Positions 46,463 through 55,620 of a stretch of DNA of 64,000 nt are shown here, piece by piece. Location of the stretch: the NCBI RefSeq assembly GCF_000970305.1, contig NZ_CP009517.1, forward strand, positions 868,001 through 932,000, in the 5' to 3' direction. The notes beneath the pieces are model-generated. The model was not told the origin of the DNA. It searched no databases and saw only the letters and a program-made list of their open reading frames with translations. The position numbers and the translations under genes are program-made. This DNA is from Methanosarcina barkeri 3 (GTDB lineage: Archaea; Halobacteriota; Methanosarcinia; Methanosarcinales; Methanosarcinaceae). Position 1 is the first letter of the stretch; every line of letters begins with the position of its first letter.

Positions 46463-47280
46463 AGCTGTATACCTCCTTAACGTCTTTTAGGAGAGTTAAA
46501 ATTCAGGTAGACACTATACTTTTCTATTCAGAGGATATCTTTACAAAATCAGTTGATCTTCTACTTCCAACTGGTAAAGACAGTTCTTTTCTAAAGAGAT
46601 AATTTTGAATCGGTATAAATTGTTTGTTCAGTTTGGAACTATGTATGCCCGTATTGTCCGAGATAGGTTTCCGTTCCATGTTTTAGATAAACTTATAAGA
46701 AAAAGTTATCTACCCTTAATCTCCTTCCCCATGATACCCTATATCAAATAAATCCTATTTTAATATATTAGGATTTTACGGCTGAATCAGAAATAGATTG
46801 TGTCCGTAAGTTATTGATTAATTTTGAAAAGCAAATATAACTCCATATTTGAGAAAAATATGAAGATATTCTAATGCTTATGGTTTTCAATAATCAAGTC
46901 TATTACTCAGAAATCAAAGTTGCGCTGGCGAACCCCGCTGCAAGCAACGGGGTATGTTCACGCCACCGCTCAAAATTCCGTTAAAGGAAATATAACCCTA
47001 AATAATTTAGTTTGAGCAGAAGTTAGTAACCGAAAATGGAATTGAGAAATTTCATTATTATGGGCGGTTATCGGGAAAGTTTTCCATCCCCGCAGCACGA
47101 GGTATTCGACTGAAATAAAAATATGTTCTCATTGTGCGATAGTTGTAACCAGGCCAAAAGCGCCAGAATTAAGTTAAGTCCCGGGTCCTGTAAAGTCTAC
47201 GGAAGATTGGTATTCCTTTCCAGTTGATACCGAGGTTCTAAAATATCCACCTTCTTCATACTTTACAGAACTCTGTTTTC
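46463..47280. other. intergenic, promoter of ATPase and mobile-element-like hairpin
   Basis: AT-rich. The ATPase leader occupies 46463-46560. From 46920 to 47130 is an IS200/IS605-like palindrome region. After it, to 47280, no gene is seen. Confidence 0.5.
46920..47130. mobile_element. possible IS200/IS605-type end remnant (PATE-like)
   Basis: CCCCG-CTGCAAGCAA-CGGGG (46933-46952) is a strong hairpin, followed by GTATGTTCACGCC. About 130 bp downstream a decayed version, CCCCGCAGCACGAGGTATTC, occurs in the same orientation. Subterminal hairpins of this kind flank IS200/IS605 elements, and palindrome-associated remnants without transposase are known. Tentative. Confidence 0.4.
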
Positions 47281-47400
47281 TCGCACTCAAGTGATTTTTC
47301 TCTTACTCAAGTGATTTTTCTCTTACTCAAGTGATTTTTCTCTTACTCAAGTGATTTTTCTCTTACTCAAGTGATTTTTCTCTTACTCAAGTGATAATTC
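47281..47400. repeat. minisatellite, 20-bp unit, 6 copies
   Basis: TCTTACTCAAGTGATTTTTC is repeated six times; the first and last copies carry variants. Located between the ATPase and ferredoxin genes. Confidence 0.95.
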
Positions 47401-47638
47401 TAATTTTGTCATTTCCCCATCTACTGACATTAGAGTACTAGAAGATTAATAAAATTGTATAGATTTTTATATTATTAAGTCAGAGTAAGGAAATGGGTTT
47501 CCGTATATGCAAATACCTGATGCCCTCTTCAATACTTATTAAAAACTTAACTTAACCTTCAGACTATCAGAACCATCAGTTATTTTTATAACTCAGTGAA
47601 TGAACTTAACATGCTAATAAAATAAGGAGTGAAAAAAC

Positions 47639-47815
47639 ATGGTAGCAAAAATTGATGCCAACTCCTGTGAGAGTTGCGGAAACTGTATAGGTGAATGCCC
47701 TGCATGTGCAATTTCCATCAACGACGATGATGTTTCGTTTGTCATTGAAGATAAATGCAATGACTGCGGTATATGTCTGAATGCATGTGTACATGGGGCA
47801 ATTACCATTGTTTAA
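47639..47815 (+). CDS. 2[4Fe-4S] ferredoxin
   Basis: 58 residues. Two cluster motifs: C10-x-x-C13-x-x-C16-x-x-x-C20-P (CESCGNCIGECP) and C40-x-x-C43-x-x-C46-x-x-x-C50 (CNDCGICLNAC). An extra Cys at 23 and V-H in place of P after the last Cys are unusual. Acidic centre (NDDDVSF). A small soluble electron carrier for low-potential methanogen redox enzymes. AAGGAGTG at 47624-47631 is 7 nt from the ATG. Alone between a minisatellite and a damaged regulator gene. The opposite-strand frames here are shadows. Confidence 0.93.
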   Translation: MVAKIDANSCESCGNCIGECPACAISINDDDVSFVIEDKCNDCGICLNACVHGAITIV

Positions 47816-48167
47816 GGCTCTATTACACTGAAGGATCTTGTGGATCCAAGTCCAACCGACGTTAATCTTTTTCAAATAGTCAGGAGAAGTTTATATCTCT
47901 TTATACCTTTGTTGACTTTTTTCCGAATTCTTGTGGTTGGTCTATTTTCCAACTCCCGCGAGGTATGAAGAGATCTGCCCTCCAACTCCTCAACCTTATT
48001 TTCTAATTTTGGTTGCGTTATCAACATTTAATATTATAATATGGATAATAATAGAAAGAATTTCATATAATTTAAAACAATTAACCGTTTAGGTTGATGC
48101 TTATATCCCTGGAGCTAAAGACTCAGGGGTTTACGCTTCACCTATAATATAGTAGGAAGTGTTAAAG
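47816..48167. other. intergenic, 350 bp
   Basis: No gene seen. AGGAAG at 48154 precedes the response-regulator ATG at 48168. Confidence 0.45.
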
Positions 48168-48607
48168 ATGGACATTACAAGCAAAGAAGTAGAAATTCTT
48201 CTGGTAGAAGACAATGAAGGCGATGTTGACTTAGTTGAAGAAGTTTTTGAAGAAATGAAAATAAAAAAAATCTTCATGTTTCAAGAGACGGAGAAGAGGC
48301 AATCCTATTTTTAAATAAACAGGGACAGTTTTTAGACACCCCACGCCCGGATATAATAATTCTGGACCTAAATTTACCAAAGAAAGATGGGCGTGAAGTT
48401 CTTCAAGAAGTAAAACAAGATGAGAACCTTCGAAATATACCGATAGTAGTTCTAACTACTTCTACAGCTGAAGAAGATATACTTAAATCTTATAATCTGC
48501 ACGCTAATGCCTATATCACCAAACCTGTTGACTTTGACCAGTTTATAAAAGTAGTTAAATCTATAGCAAAGTTCTGGTTTGAAACTGCAGAGTTACCACC
48601 AAAATAA
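48168..48607 (+). pseudogene. response regulator with single-base frameshift
   Basis: The first part encodes MDITSKEVEILLVEDNEGDVDL, typical of Rcp1-like receiver domains. At an A8 run (48263-48270) the frame is off; the next frame continues NLHVSRDGEEAILFLNKQGQ, DIIILDLNLPKKDGREVLQE (phospho-Asp), VVLTTSTAEEDILKSY and ANAYITKPVDFDQF, to TAA 48605-48607. Adding one A restores 146 codons. The protein would be a stand-alone receiver serving a histidine kinase. Alternatives are sequencing error or slippage in the A-run. A damaged MEDS sensor gene follows 27 bp later. Confidence 0.85.
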
Positions 48608-48634
48608 AATATTGATGACCAGAGAAGATACACT

Positions 48635-48880
48635 ATGAATCAAAATATAAGTAAATCCGGTATTGATATTATAGGAGATGTGCCTTGGGGAATACAACTC
48701 TGTCAGTTCGACCAGAGCAAGGAAGACCTGTTGGATATACTTGTCCTTTATTTCAAAGCAAGACTGGAAAATAATAAATTTTGCATGTGGGTTACATCGT
48801 AACCTTTTGGAGAAGAAGCAAAAGAAATCCTTCGAAGAGCTGTTCCCGGTATAGAGATTCCATCTTCAAAGGATTTATGA
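48635..48880 (+). pseudogene. MEDS-domain sensor fragment with nonsense codon
   Basis: ATG 48635 opens SGIDIIGDVPWGIQLCQFDQ, then SKEDLLDILVLYFKARLENN and FCMWVTS, followed by TAA (48800-48802), then in the same frame PFGEEAKEILRRAVPGIE until TGA 48880. The MEDS domain (named for methanogen/methylotroph DcmR sensory domain) normally has WVTSQP at this point, so a CAA to TAA change is likely. The rest of the domain and any kinase are missing. It would have partnered with the response regulator at 48168. Confidence 0.7.
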
Positions 48881-49329
48881 GTTTCTATGTAAAATTCAGT
48901 AGTTTTAATGGGTTCAAGGAAGGCGAAAATTACTTGATCTCTCCGGCCTGCTTCCTTGGACCTATTATTTATAACCGGATTGTAAAGATAGCATGAAGGA
49001 TTTTACAGGTTTAAGTCACTCGCTTGATACAGAACTCTTTTTTTACTGAAAATTAGCTAATTAGTTTATAAAAAAATGATCGATTAACTAATTTATCGCT
49101 AAAAAAGGATTTTTTAGAAAAGATAATCCAGTTGCATAAAACAATCAGATGTAAGAATTTAAAAATTCGGATTTTGCAGAATAAAAGTTAATATCTATAA
49201 AAAATAATAGAATTTATCAAGGTAAAAATAAATTTTTTTAATTTTGTCTTAGTGGAGCCCTTTCAGGTTCTTCCGAAAGGTCACCTACGACGGGTATATT
49301 AAGTTAAACAGGTTTAGGAGAGATATTTA
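48881..49329. other. intergenic, 450 bp
   Basis: 48881-48997 still has protein-like codons in one frame (FNGFKEGENYLISPACF) and may be another piece of the degraded locus. The remainder is AT-rich. The beta-helix protein has TTAGGAGAG 6 bp before its ATG. Confidence 0.5.
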
Positions 49330-51999
49330 ATGAAAAAATTTAAAAATTTTATAACAATATCTATCTTTACTCTTTTTTATCTTGCACTAATTAGCCATGC
49401 AGCTTTGGCGGCAAATATTGTAATTGACAAAGAAGCTGGTCCAGTTGCACCAGGTTTTTTTCATGCACCTAATTATGCAAATGACGCAGCTTGCATTCAA
49501 GCGGCACTGGACAAATCAAAAAGCGGGGATACAATAACTATCCGAAAAGGGGATTATTATATCACAAAAGGAGTATATCAAAAGGATAAAAATCTGAATA
49601 TAATAGGCGAAGGAAAAGTAACTCTTCACATTCAAACTTCTGATAAAGAGTATAACGATATATATTTCGGTGGATCACAGATCATAAGCGGAACCCTGAA
49701 TACTGACGCTAAAAAAGGCTCATCTAAAATTGTGTTAACTGATGCTTCCAAGGTTCGCAAGAACGACTTGATTAAGATCTGGAAAAATGTTCCGTGGTGC
49801 CCTTTAAATTATCCAGATAATTATCCGGATCAAATGACCGGAGAAGTTTATGCTGTTAAAAGTGTAAGTGGAAATGTTGTTACTTTAAATCAACCGCTTC
49901 TTAGAGATTATAAATTATACGAGACTGTGAAAGTCGAGACATACAGACCTGTTCAGATACATATAAAGAATATAAGGCTAGAGGACACAGATAGTACAAC
50001 GGTTCATCATGGACTTGCTATGCAGTATTGTATGGACAGTTCTGTTACTAATTCCTGGTTTAATAACTGTGGTTTCGGCGCTATTTGTCTGTATTCCTGT
50101 TTTAATGTGAGTGTTAATAATAATGAGATTTACAACTCGCTTCGTCCCAATTCTGGATACGGTGTAAACGCAGCTAGCGGTACGGCTTTTGTCAACATTG
50201 ACCATAATCACATAGAGAATTGCAGGCATGCTGTAACAGGCAACTCAGCTGAACTCAAGTCTTTAAATCGGGATGTTTTTATTACTGATAACACTTTGAT
50301 AGGAGCAAATATCACAGGTTCCAATGTTGTTGATGCTCACGCTGATACCATTAATTTTGTTGTAACTGGAAACAAAATATATCCGCAGATAACATCCGAA
50401 ACCCTATACTATTGTACATTTTTAGAGTACAGGTCACCTCAAGAGCTTCCATTCTATTTTGCATTTGCAGATGGTACACAACAGTCCACATTCTCTGATA
50501 ATGACGTTTTTGGCGGATATGGAGGGATATTTGCACGCGGTGCCGTAAGTAACGGGGTACACGTTTACGAAAACAATACGTTTAACGATATGTTAGGTAA
50601 TATGTATGAAGGAGGAAACGGAACCGACAATACGCTTATAATCAGGAATAATATTCAAAACAGTGGTACGCGTGGAATAATTTTTCCATTCTATGGAGGT
50701 TTCAAGAATATAATAATAAATAAGAACACTTTTAGAAATCTTTCTCATCAAGGTGTGTATCAGAAGTTTCTGATAAACGGGGTAAACTTAGATATTTCTA
50801 AAAATACTTTTGAAAACCTGGGACTGGAAGGAGTATATATCGATGGAAATTCCTTGAAAAATGGTGCTGTGAAAATACAAAATAATATGCTAATAAACGT
50901 GAATACCTCTAATTCCTCTTCCGGAATCACAGTCAAAAGCGTTAAAAATCCCAATATAAGCGGAAATAAGATAGTAGAAAAGCCGACAGTACCTGCTGCT
51001 GCTTTTCTGGGATCTCCGAATTCAGGAAAAGTGTCGCTAAAGGTGCAGTTTTATGACAGAAGTACAGGCTTACCAACTTCATGGAAATGGACCTTTGGAG
51101 ACGGAACAACTTCAACCCAGAAGAACCCAATCCATAAGTACTCAGAAGCAGGGAAATATACCGTTAGTTTGACAGTAAAGAATGCTAAAGGCAGTAGTAC
51201 GGTAACAAAAAAAGATTACATTACCGTCGCAGGGTCTTTGAAAGCTCCTGTTGCTGCTTTCTCGGCATCCCCAACTTCAGGAAACATTCCTCTGAAAGTA
51301 ACATTTACTGACAAAAGTACAGGTTCACCAACCTCATGGAAATGGAACTTTGGAGATGGAAAAACTTCAACATCCAAGAATCCTGCATACACGTACACTA
51401 AAGCCGGAAAATATACCGTCAGCTTAACAGTAAAGAATGCAGCCGGAACAAACACAAAAACAATAAAGGACTATATAACCGTAAAAACAGCTCCTGTAAA
51501 ACCTGTTGCTTCATTTTCTGCATCTCCGACCTCAGGAAACGCTCCGCTGAAGATCCAGTTTACTGACAAAAGTAGCAATAGTCCTACTTCCTGGAAATGG
51601 ACTTTTGGAGATGGAAAAACTTCAACATCCAAGAATCCCGCATATACCTACAGTAAAGCAGGAAAATATACTGTCAGTTTAACAGTAAAGAATGCCGCAG
51701 GAAGCAGTACGAAAACAATAAAGAATTATATTGTCGTAAACGAATTGAAAATTCCCGTTGCTTCTTTTTCGGCAAAGCCAACCTCAGGAAAAGCCCCACT
51801 TAATGTGCAATTTACTGACAAAAGCAGTAATAATCCGACTTCATGGAAATGGAGTTTTGGAGACGGAACTTACTCAACATCTAAGAATCCTGCACATAAG
51901 TACAGTAAAGCAGGAAAATACACTGTCAGCTTAACAGTAAAAAATGCTAAAGGCAGTAATACTAAAATTATGTCTGGGTATATTGTAGTAAGCAAATAA
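49330..51999 (+). CDS. secreted parallel beta-helix protein with four PKD domains
   Basis: 889 residues. Signal peptide about 1-28 (FKNFITISIFTLFYLALISH, AALAA). 29-550: right-handed beta-helix of pectate-lyase type: DAACIQAALDKSKSGDTITI, then many N-x-I/V-x-x-N-x-F/I rungs such as VNNNEIYNS, IDHNHIENC, VTGNKIYP and IINKNTFRNL. Four PKD domains (about 553-637, 640-723, 725-808, 809-889), each with W-K-W-x-FGDG and KYTVSLTVKNA. Likely a polysaccharide-binding or -cleaving surface protein; catalytic residues are not identified. No C-terminal anchor. SD AGGAGAG. The four PKD copies are nearly identical in DNA, indicating recent duplication. Confidence 0.9.
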   Translation: MKKFKNFITISIFTLFYLALISHAALAANIVIDKEAGPVAPGFFHAPNYANDAACIQAALDKSKSGDTITIRKGDYYITKGVYQKDKNLNIIGEGKVTLHIQTSDKEYNDIYFGGSQIISGTLNTDAKKGSSKIVLTDASKVRKNDLIKIWKNVPWCPLNYPDNYPDQMTGEVYAVKSVSGNVVTLNQPLLRDYKLYETVKVETYRPVQIHIKNIRLEDTDSTTVHHGLAMQYCMDSSVTNSWFNNCGFGAICLYSCFNVSVNNNEIYNSLRPNSGYGVNAASGTAFVNIDHNHIENCRHAVTGNSAELKSLNRDVFITDNTLIGANITGSNVVDAHADTINFVVTGNKIYPQITSETLYYCTFLEYRSPQELPFYFAFADGTQQSTFSDNDVFGGYGGIFARGAVSNGVHVYENNTFNDMLGNMYEGGNGTDNTLIIRNNIQNSGTRGIIFPFYGGFKNIIINKNTFRNLSHQGVYQKFLINGVNLDISKNTFENLGLEGVYIDGNSLKNGAVKIQNNMLINVNTSNSSSGITVKSVKNPNISGNKIVEKPTVPAAAFLGSPNSGKVSLKVQFYDRSTGLPTSWKWTFGDGTTSTQKNPIHKYSEAGKYTVSLTVKNAKGSSTVTKKDYITVAGSLKAPVAAFSASPTSGNIPLKVTFTDKSTGSPTSWKWNFGDGKTSTSKNPAYTYTKAGKYTVSLTVKNAAGTNTKTIKDYITVKTAPVKPVASFSASPTSGNAPLKIQFTDKSSNSPTSWKWTFGDGKTSTSKNPAYTYSKAGKYTVSLTVKNAAGSSTKTIKNYIVVNELKIPVASFSAKPTSGKAPLNVQFTDKSSNNPTSWKWSFGDGTYSTSKNPAHKYSKAGKYTVSLTVKNAKGSNTKIMSGYIVVSK

Positions 52000-52136
52000 G
52001 TAATGTAAACTCATGGATTAATTGGAGAAATATAGTAAACTCACTAACTAATTGATGTTTTTCTATATTTCACAAAATTTCTTATTTTTCAACAATCTCA
52101 AAATGTATTATCTTAAAATGATTTCGCCTTGAAACT

Positions 52137-53099
52137 TTATTCCTTTTGTCCGTTTCCTGGATAATTCATAAGATCAATACCTACTGCGGTTCCCACCAGA
52201 ATATCTTCTTCTTTCTCGAAAGCCTCGAGAATGCTTGAGATCAAAAGATGGCTAATTATTCTTCTTTTCCTGGGTTCTACGACATATCTTAACCGCATTT
52301 CAATCCAGTTTTCCTCCAGTTTCATAAAAAGATTTGTATGTACATCATAGGTTGTAAAAAAATATCTTTCTCCCATAAGCAGAAGTTCCTTTTTTGCCAG
52401 CTCTTCGAACTCACCTACAACCGGGCCTGCAGCTTTTAGAGCAATTTCCTGAGCTTTTTTCCAGTTGCTGCCGTAAATCAGTAGAATACGAATTTCGTCC
52501 CATATGAAGGAGTAATCTCTGGTATAGTTTTTTATAGTCTGGTTGAGAACAAAACTATTTGGGATACTGATAATTCTGCCAGTATACTGATCTGCTTCAA
52601 CCCATTCTCGGATTTCCATAAGTGTAGTGTTGAGGCTTCCTATGTCCAGGACATCGCCTACAGTATCCTGAACCTGAATCCTGTCTCCTGCTTTGAAAGG
52701 ACGAGCTATAATAAGGAGGACCCCTCCTGCTATATTTCTAAGCATATCCTGAAGGGCAATTGCAATTCCAGCACTCAGAATCCCATAGGCTATAAGTAGG
52801 GTACTGGTTCTCTCAATCCAGATTGCAAAAAGGAAAGCAAAAGCAATAACAGTAATAAGTATAGATGCTGTTTTTCTTAGAATATATCTATCTTTGGCAG
52901 TTGACACTCTTTTAAGAATAAGACTTCCGGTAATGAAATTCATTATATAGGCTAGAAAGAGTACGATTAAAGAGATAAGAAGGGCATCCAATAGGGACCT
53001 ATCTTTTAAAATAGAATAACTCGTAAAGTATCGGACATATGCAATAAAAAATATCAAAATGAGTAAAATAAAAGCATTAAGTTCCCTGATTCCCCTCAT
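52137..53099 (-). CDS. MscS-family mechanosensitive channel
   Basis: About 320 residues. Four N-terminal helices; the pore-lining helix region is IAYGILSAGIAIALQDMLRNIAGG followed by ARPFKAGDRIQVQDTVGDV, the MscS beta domain start, and VEADQYTGRIISIPNSFVLN. The C-terminal alpha/beta domain has EIRILLIYGSNWKKAQEIAL and a Tyr/Arg-rich strand (EMRLRYVVEPRKRR). It should release solutes at hypo-osmotic shock. ATG 53099 or GTG 53114; I take the ATG because nothing favours the GTG. It is convergent with the beta-helix gene. Confidence 0.9.
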   Translation of the reverse strand: MRGIRELNAFILLILIFFIAYVRYFTSYSILKDRSLLDALLISLIVLFLAYIMNFITGSLILKRVSTAKDRYILRKTASILITVIAFAFLFAIWIERTSTLLIAYGILSAGIAIALQDMLRNIAGGVLLIIARPFKAGDRIQVQDTVGDVLDIGSLNTTLMEIREWVEADQYTGRIISIPNSFVLNQTIKNYTRDYSFIWDEIRILLIYGSNWKKAQEIALKAAGPVVGEFEELAKKELLLMGERYFFTTYDVHTNLFMKLEENWIEMRLRYVVEPRKRRIISHLLISSILEAFEKEEDILVGTAVGIDLMNYPGNGQKE

Positions 53100-53663
53100 A
53101 TAAATAGATATCACGTAAGTATATATAATGTCTTTTATATAATCACTAGCAGAGCAAAGGGCAAAAATTATAGAAACTGTTCTTGTAGATCTCAGATATA
53201 TTCATTCTTGTGATCTTAGACATATTCATTCCTGTAGATCTCAGATATTAAAAAGCATAAAATTACATTGCAGAGTCTAAATTTCCTGCAAAATAAGCTA
53301 GCAGGAGACTTCTATAATGAAAGTATTGAAAATCGAATAAATTAGCCTATTTTTAAAGCCAGTTTCGATATAAAATCGATAGCTTTCAGGTAAGAAAATT
53401 CCTTAACCGATGACCAATGAATCTGTACATAGTTTCCTTACGGTCCAGTTTTTTACATCAACCTTGAAATTAAAAACATTCATAGCTTAGTTTTTCTGTT
53501 TTGCATTCTAATTCATTTTTACCTAACTTTCGATTAACAGAACTTATTAGGTTAGTCATAAAGTTTCCAGTATAAACGAATACTTTGCTCCAAAAACAAT
53601 AAGTATCCTCCAGTAAATGTTTTAGTTGAATTATTTTTATATAATTATGGACATAATGATTAG
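53100..53663. other. intergenic, 560 bp
   Basis: No gene seen. Short direct repeats of a motif such as CTTGTGATCTTAGACATATTC and CTGTAGATCTCAGATAT occur at 53180-53250. The remaining DNA is AT-rich. Confidence 0.45.
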
Positions 53664-53791
53664 TGGAGGTGGTCAACCAGGGGAAGTGACAACTGCCCGA
53701 ATCTATTGAGGTTAACCTATCTAAGAGATTCAGCAAGGAAGACCTTAGGTTTGCTTAATAAAGGCAGGCACAGAGTGATATTCTGAGCCTT
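53664..53791 (+). pseudogene. decayed DUF2795 gene
   Basis: From TGGAGGTGG (53664) the DNA aligns by eye with the intact gene at 54676-54860 (GAGGTGAAC..., AGAAAAGACCTTATCAGGTTTGC, AAGTGATTTTCTTGATCTTC), but stop codons and frameshifts break it: GACCTTAGGTTTGCTTAATAA. Its tail passes into a tandem repeat. Confidence 0.7.
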
Positions 53792-53895
53792 AAGATGTAT
53801 ACTGAAATAGAATGTAAAGATGTATACTGAAATAGAATGTAAAGATGTATACTGAAATAGAATGTAAAGATGTATACTGAAATAGAATGTAAAGG
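53792..53895. repeat. minisatellite, 25-bp unit, 4 copies, derived from a coding tail
   Basis: The unit AAGATGTATACTGAAATAG plus AATGTA is repeated at 53792, 53817, 53842 and 53867. It looks like the part of a DUF2795 gene matching CCTGAAATAGAGTATAAT of the neighbour at 54824-54845, that is, the codons for PEIEYN, amplified after the gene died. Confidence 0.9.
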
Positions 53896-54004
53896 TCTAT
53901 GTGGTTGAACATCTGGTAGCAATCCCTGATAAGTAATATGCTGACACTGCAGATATTGCTAAATAATTCAAAGGAGACTAAACTGGAGTAAAGGGGGAAA
54001 TTAT

Positions 54005-54223
54005 ATGGAAACTGGTAGTCAAGGGAAAAATATAGAGGAAAAGCTTCCTATGGAAACTGAAAAAGTATTGGCAAAGGTAAATTTTCCTGCAAAAAAGAGT
54101 GACATTATTGAAGAAGCAAGGAAGCAGGGTGTACAGGATAGTATACTTGAGAATCTCGGCATGCTTCCAGACAGGGAATACAAAAGCATTGATGATGTCA
54201 GGCAGGAACGTACAAGAAGGTAA
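54005..54223 (+). CDS. DUF2795 protein
   Basis: 72 residues. Acidic N-terminus (TGSQGKNIEEKLPMETEKVL), then the DUF2795 core: NFPAKKSDIIEEARKQGVQD, ILENLGMLPDREYKSIDDV. The family is a small helical domain of unknown role in archaea and actinobacteria. The SD GGGGG lies 6 nt before the ATG. A second gene, at 54688, and a decayed copy, at 53664, are neighbours. Confidence 0.88.
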   Translation: METGSQGKNIEEKLPMETEKVLAKVNFPAKKSDIIEEARKQGVQDSILENLGMLPDREYKSIDDVRQERTRR

Positions 54224-54687
54224 TTCCATTTTGGGTAAACTAACTGTCAAATGGGGAACAAATCTTAAAAAGTAAATCCTGCTTGACTTTGAAGTTTAAA
54301 TTATTTGTACTTTCCTTCAAGATAGGATAATCTTAAGAGTTTTAAGAAAGAGAGTTTCACAACTTAAAATCCATAAACTTCCTTTCAGGCTTTTGATAAA
54401 TTGAGGACATTATAGAAAAATGCCATATATTTCTATTTGACGTAAAATTCAGGAGATTTGGCCTAAATTCTGAATATTTAATCTAAGTTATGAAGATCAA
54501 ACCTAACTCAGGAGGCTAATAAGTCTCATAAGTCTCCTGAACTTCCAAAAACAAATTGTTTAGTAATAATTCTTACCTGCTACACTTAAATTAGCCAATT
54601 AGTGCATAGATGCCCGGAAACAAACGTATCTGAGGATGATAACCAAGAGAGAAAAATAACAATATCCTACTCTATGGAGGTGAACTT
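54224..54687. other. intergenic, 460 bp
   Basis: AT-rich with a short run of direct repeats (CTAAATTCTGAATATTTAATCTAAG near 54465-54500). Nothing coding; the SD of the next gene, GGAGGTGA, lies at 54676-54683. Confidence 0.5.
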
Positions 54688-54918
54688 ATTAAAAGAGGTC
54701 CACGTGATGCTAAAGAGTATATAACCGGTAGAGGCATCGGTTATCCTGCAAATAGAAAAGACCTTATCAGGTTTGCTGAAGGAAAGGAAGCAGAAAGTGA
54801 TTTTCTTGATCTTCTCAGGGGAATACCTGAAATAGAGTATAATACCCCAGACGATGTTACCAGAGAAATCGAGCGGTTGGAAAGTGAACGTGTCAGACCA
54901 CCAAAACCAAAAGAGTAA
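54688..54918 (+). CDS. DUF2795 protein with probable ATT start
   Basis: 76 residues: KRGPRDAKEYITGRGIGYPA, then NRKDLIRFAEGKEAESDFLD, LLRGIPEIEYNTPDDV and a charged tail ending RPPKPKE. This is a full-length DUF2795 member. The frame from the upstream stop (54640-54642) has no ATG, GTG or TTG; ATT at 54688-54690 is 4 nt after a near-perfect SD GGAGGTGA (54676-54683). I therefore take ATT as the start. Confidence 0.8.
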   Translation: MKRGPRDAKEYITGRGIGYPANRKDLIRFAEGKEAESDFLDLLRGIPEIEYNTPDDVTREIERLESERVRPPKPKE

Positions 54919-55259
54919 CGAGTTTATGCAGCAAGTTTTTACTCAAGTAAATTCACTCAAAGAATGGACATAGAACTCAGATAATAAAACTTCACATAGG
55001 CTTTTAGTTCAGATAGGCTTTGAAGATTATCTTTCCTATTAAATATTTTTAAGTTATCTAGTTATCTAACACTGGTGACTTCTCTAATCATGCCACAATG
55101 CTTATCCTTTTCATCTTAATAAGTATATTTAACTGGGTTCAGTTTATTACGTTGAAATCTCTCTTGTTTGAAAACGATTATTTGTTCTCTATACCTGCTC
55201 CCTAACAAACATAATGTAGTTAAAATTTCAATCTAATTGAAAGCATCAATTTGCTCTGA
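54919..55259. other. intergenic, 340 bp
   Basis: I see no gene or repeat. T-rich near 55030-55060. Confidence 0.45.
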
Positions 55260-55514
55260 TCAAAATGGAAGGAAAACGGTAAAAAATAAGAAGGTCAGTG
55301 AGGTCATAACGAGATCTGCTACTAAAGCTGGATCTCGTGATGTAGAATGGAAAACGGCACCTTTTTCGATAAGTGATTGAGTTTTTTCCTTTGTCCTGTT
55401 GTATACATGAACATTATATCCTCGTGACAGAAGGCTCGAAGCAAAAGACTTTTTCATTATCCTCCGGCCTATCACGCCAACAATCGGTTTTTTGTTAACG
55501 TTCAATGTTGTCAA
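55260..55514 (-). pseudogene. truncated 3-hydroxyisobutyrate/6-phosphogluconate dehydrogenase-like fragment
   Basis: An 84-codon frame matches only the NAD-binding N-terminus of the beta-hydroxyacid dehydrogenase family: KPIVGVIGRRIMKKSFASSL, RGYNVHVYNRTKEKTQSLIE, DPALVADLVMTSLTF. The nucleotide-binding loop is degenerate (IGRRIM rather than IGLGxMG), and the substrate and catalytic domains are missing; the end is hydrophobic nonsense. No SD, TTG start. Confidence 0.75.
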
Positions 55515-55620
55515 TTAATCACTTCATACTCTTCCCCATAATTTTCTCTTCCCCATAATTTTCCGTCCTGAAAATCATCTGAGTATCAATCTGGGATTAA
55601 TATTCCGCATAACTCACTTT

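Noticed and set aside
48800-48802. Stop in the MEDS fragment read as an amino acid (pyrrolysine)
   Set aside because: Methanosarcina decodes UAG, not UAA, as pyrrolysine; this codon is TAA, and a TGA follows in the same frame.
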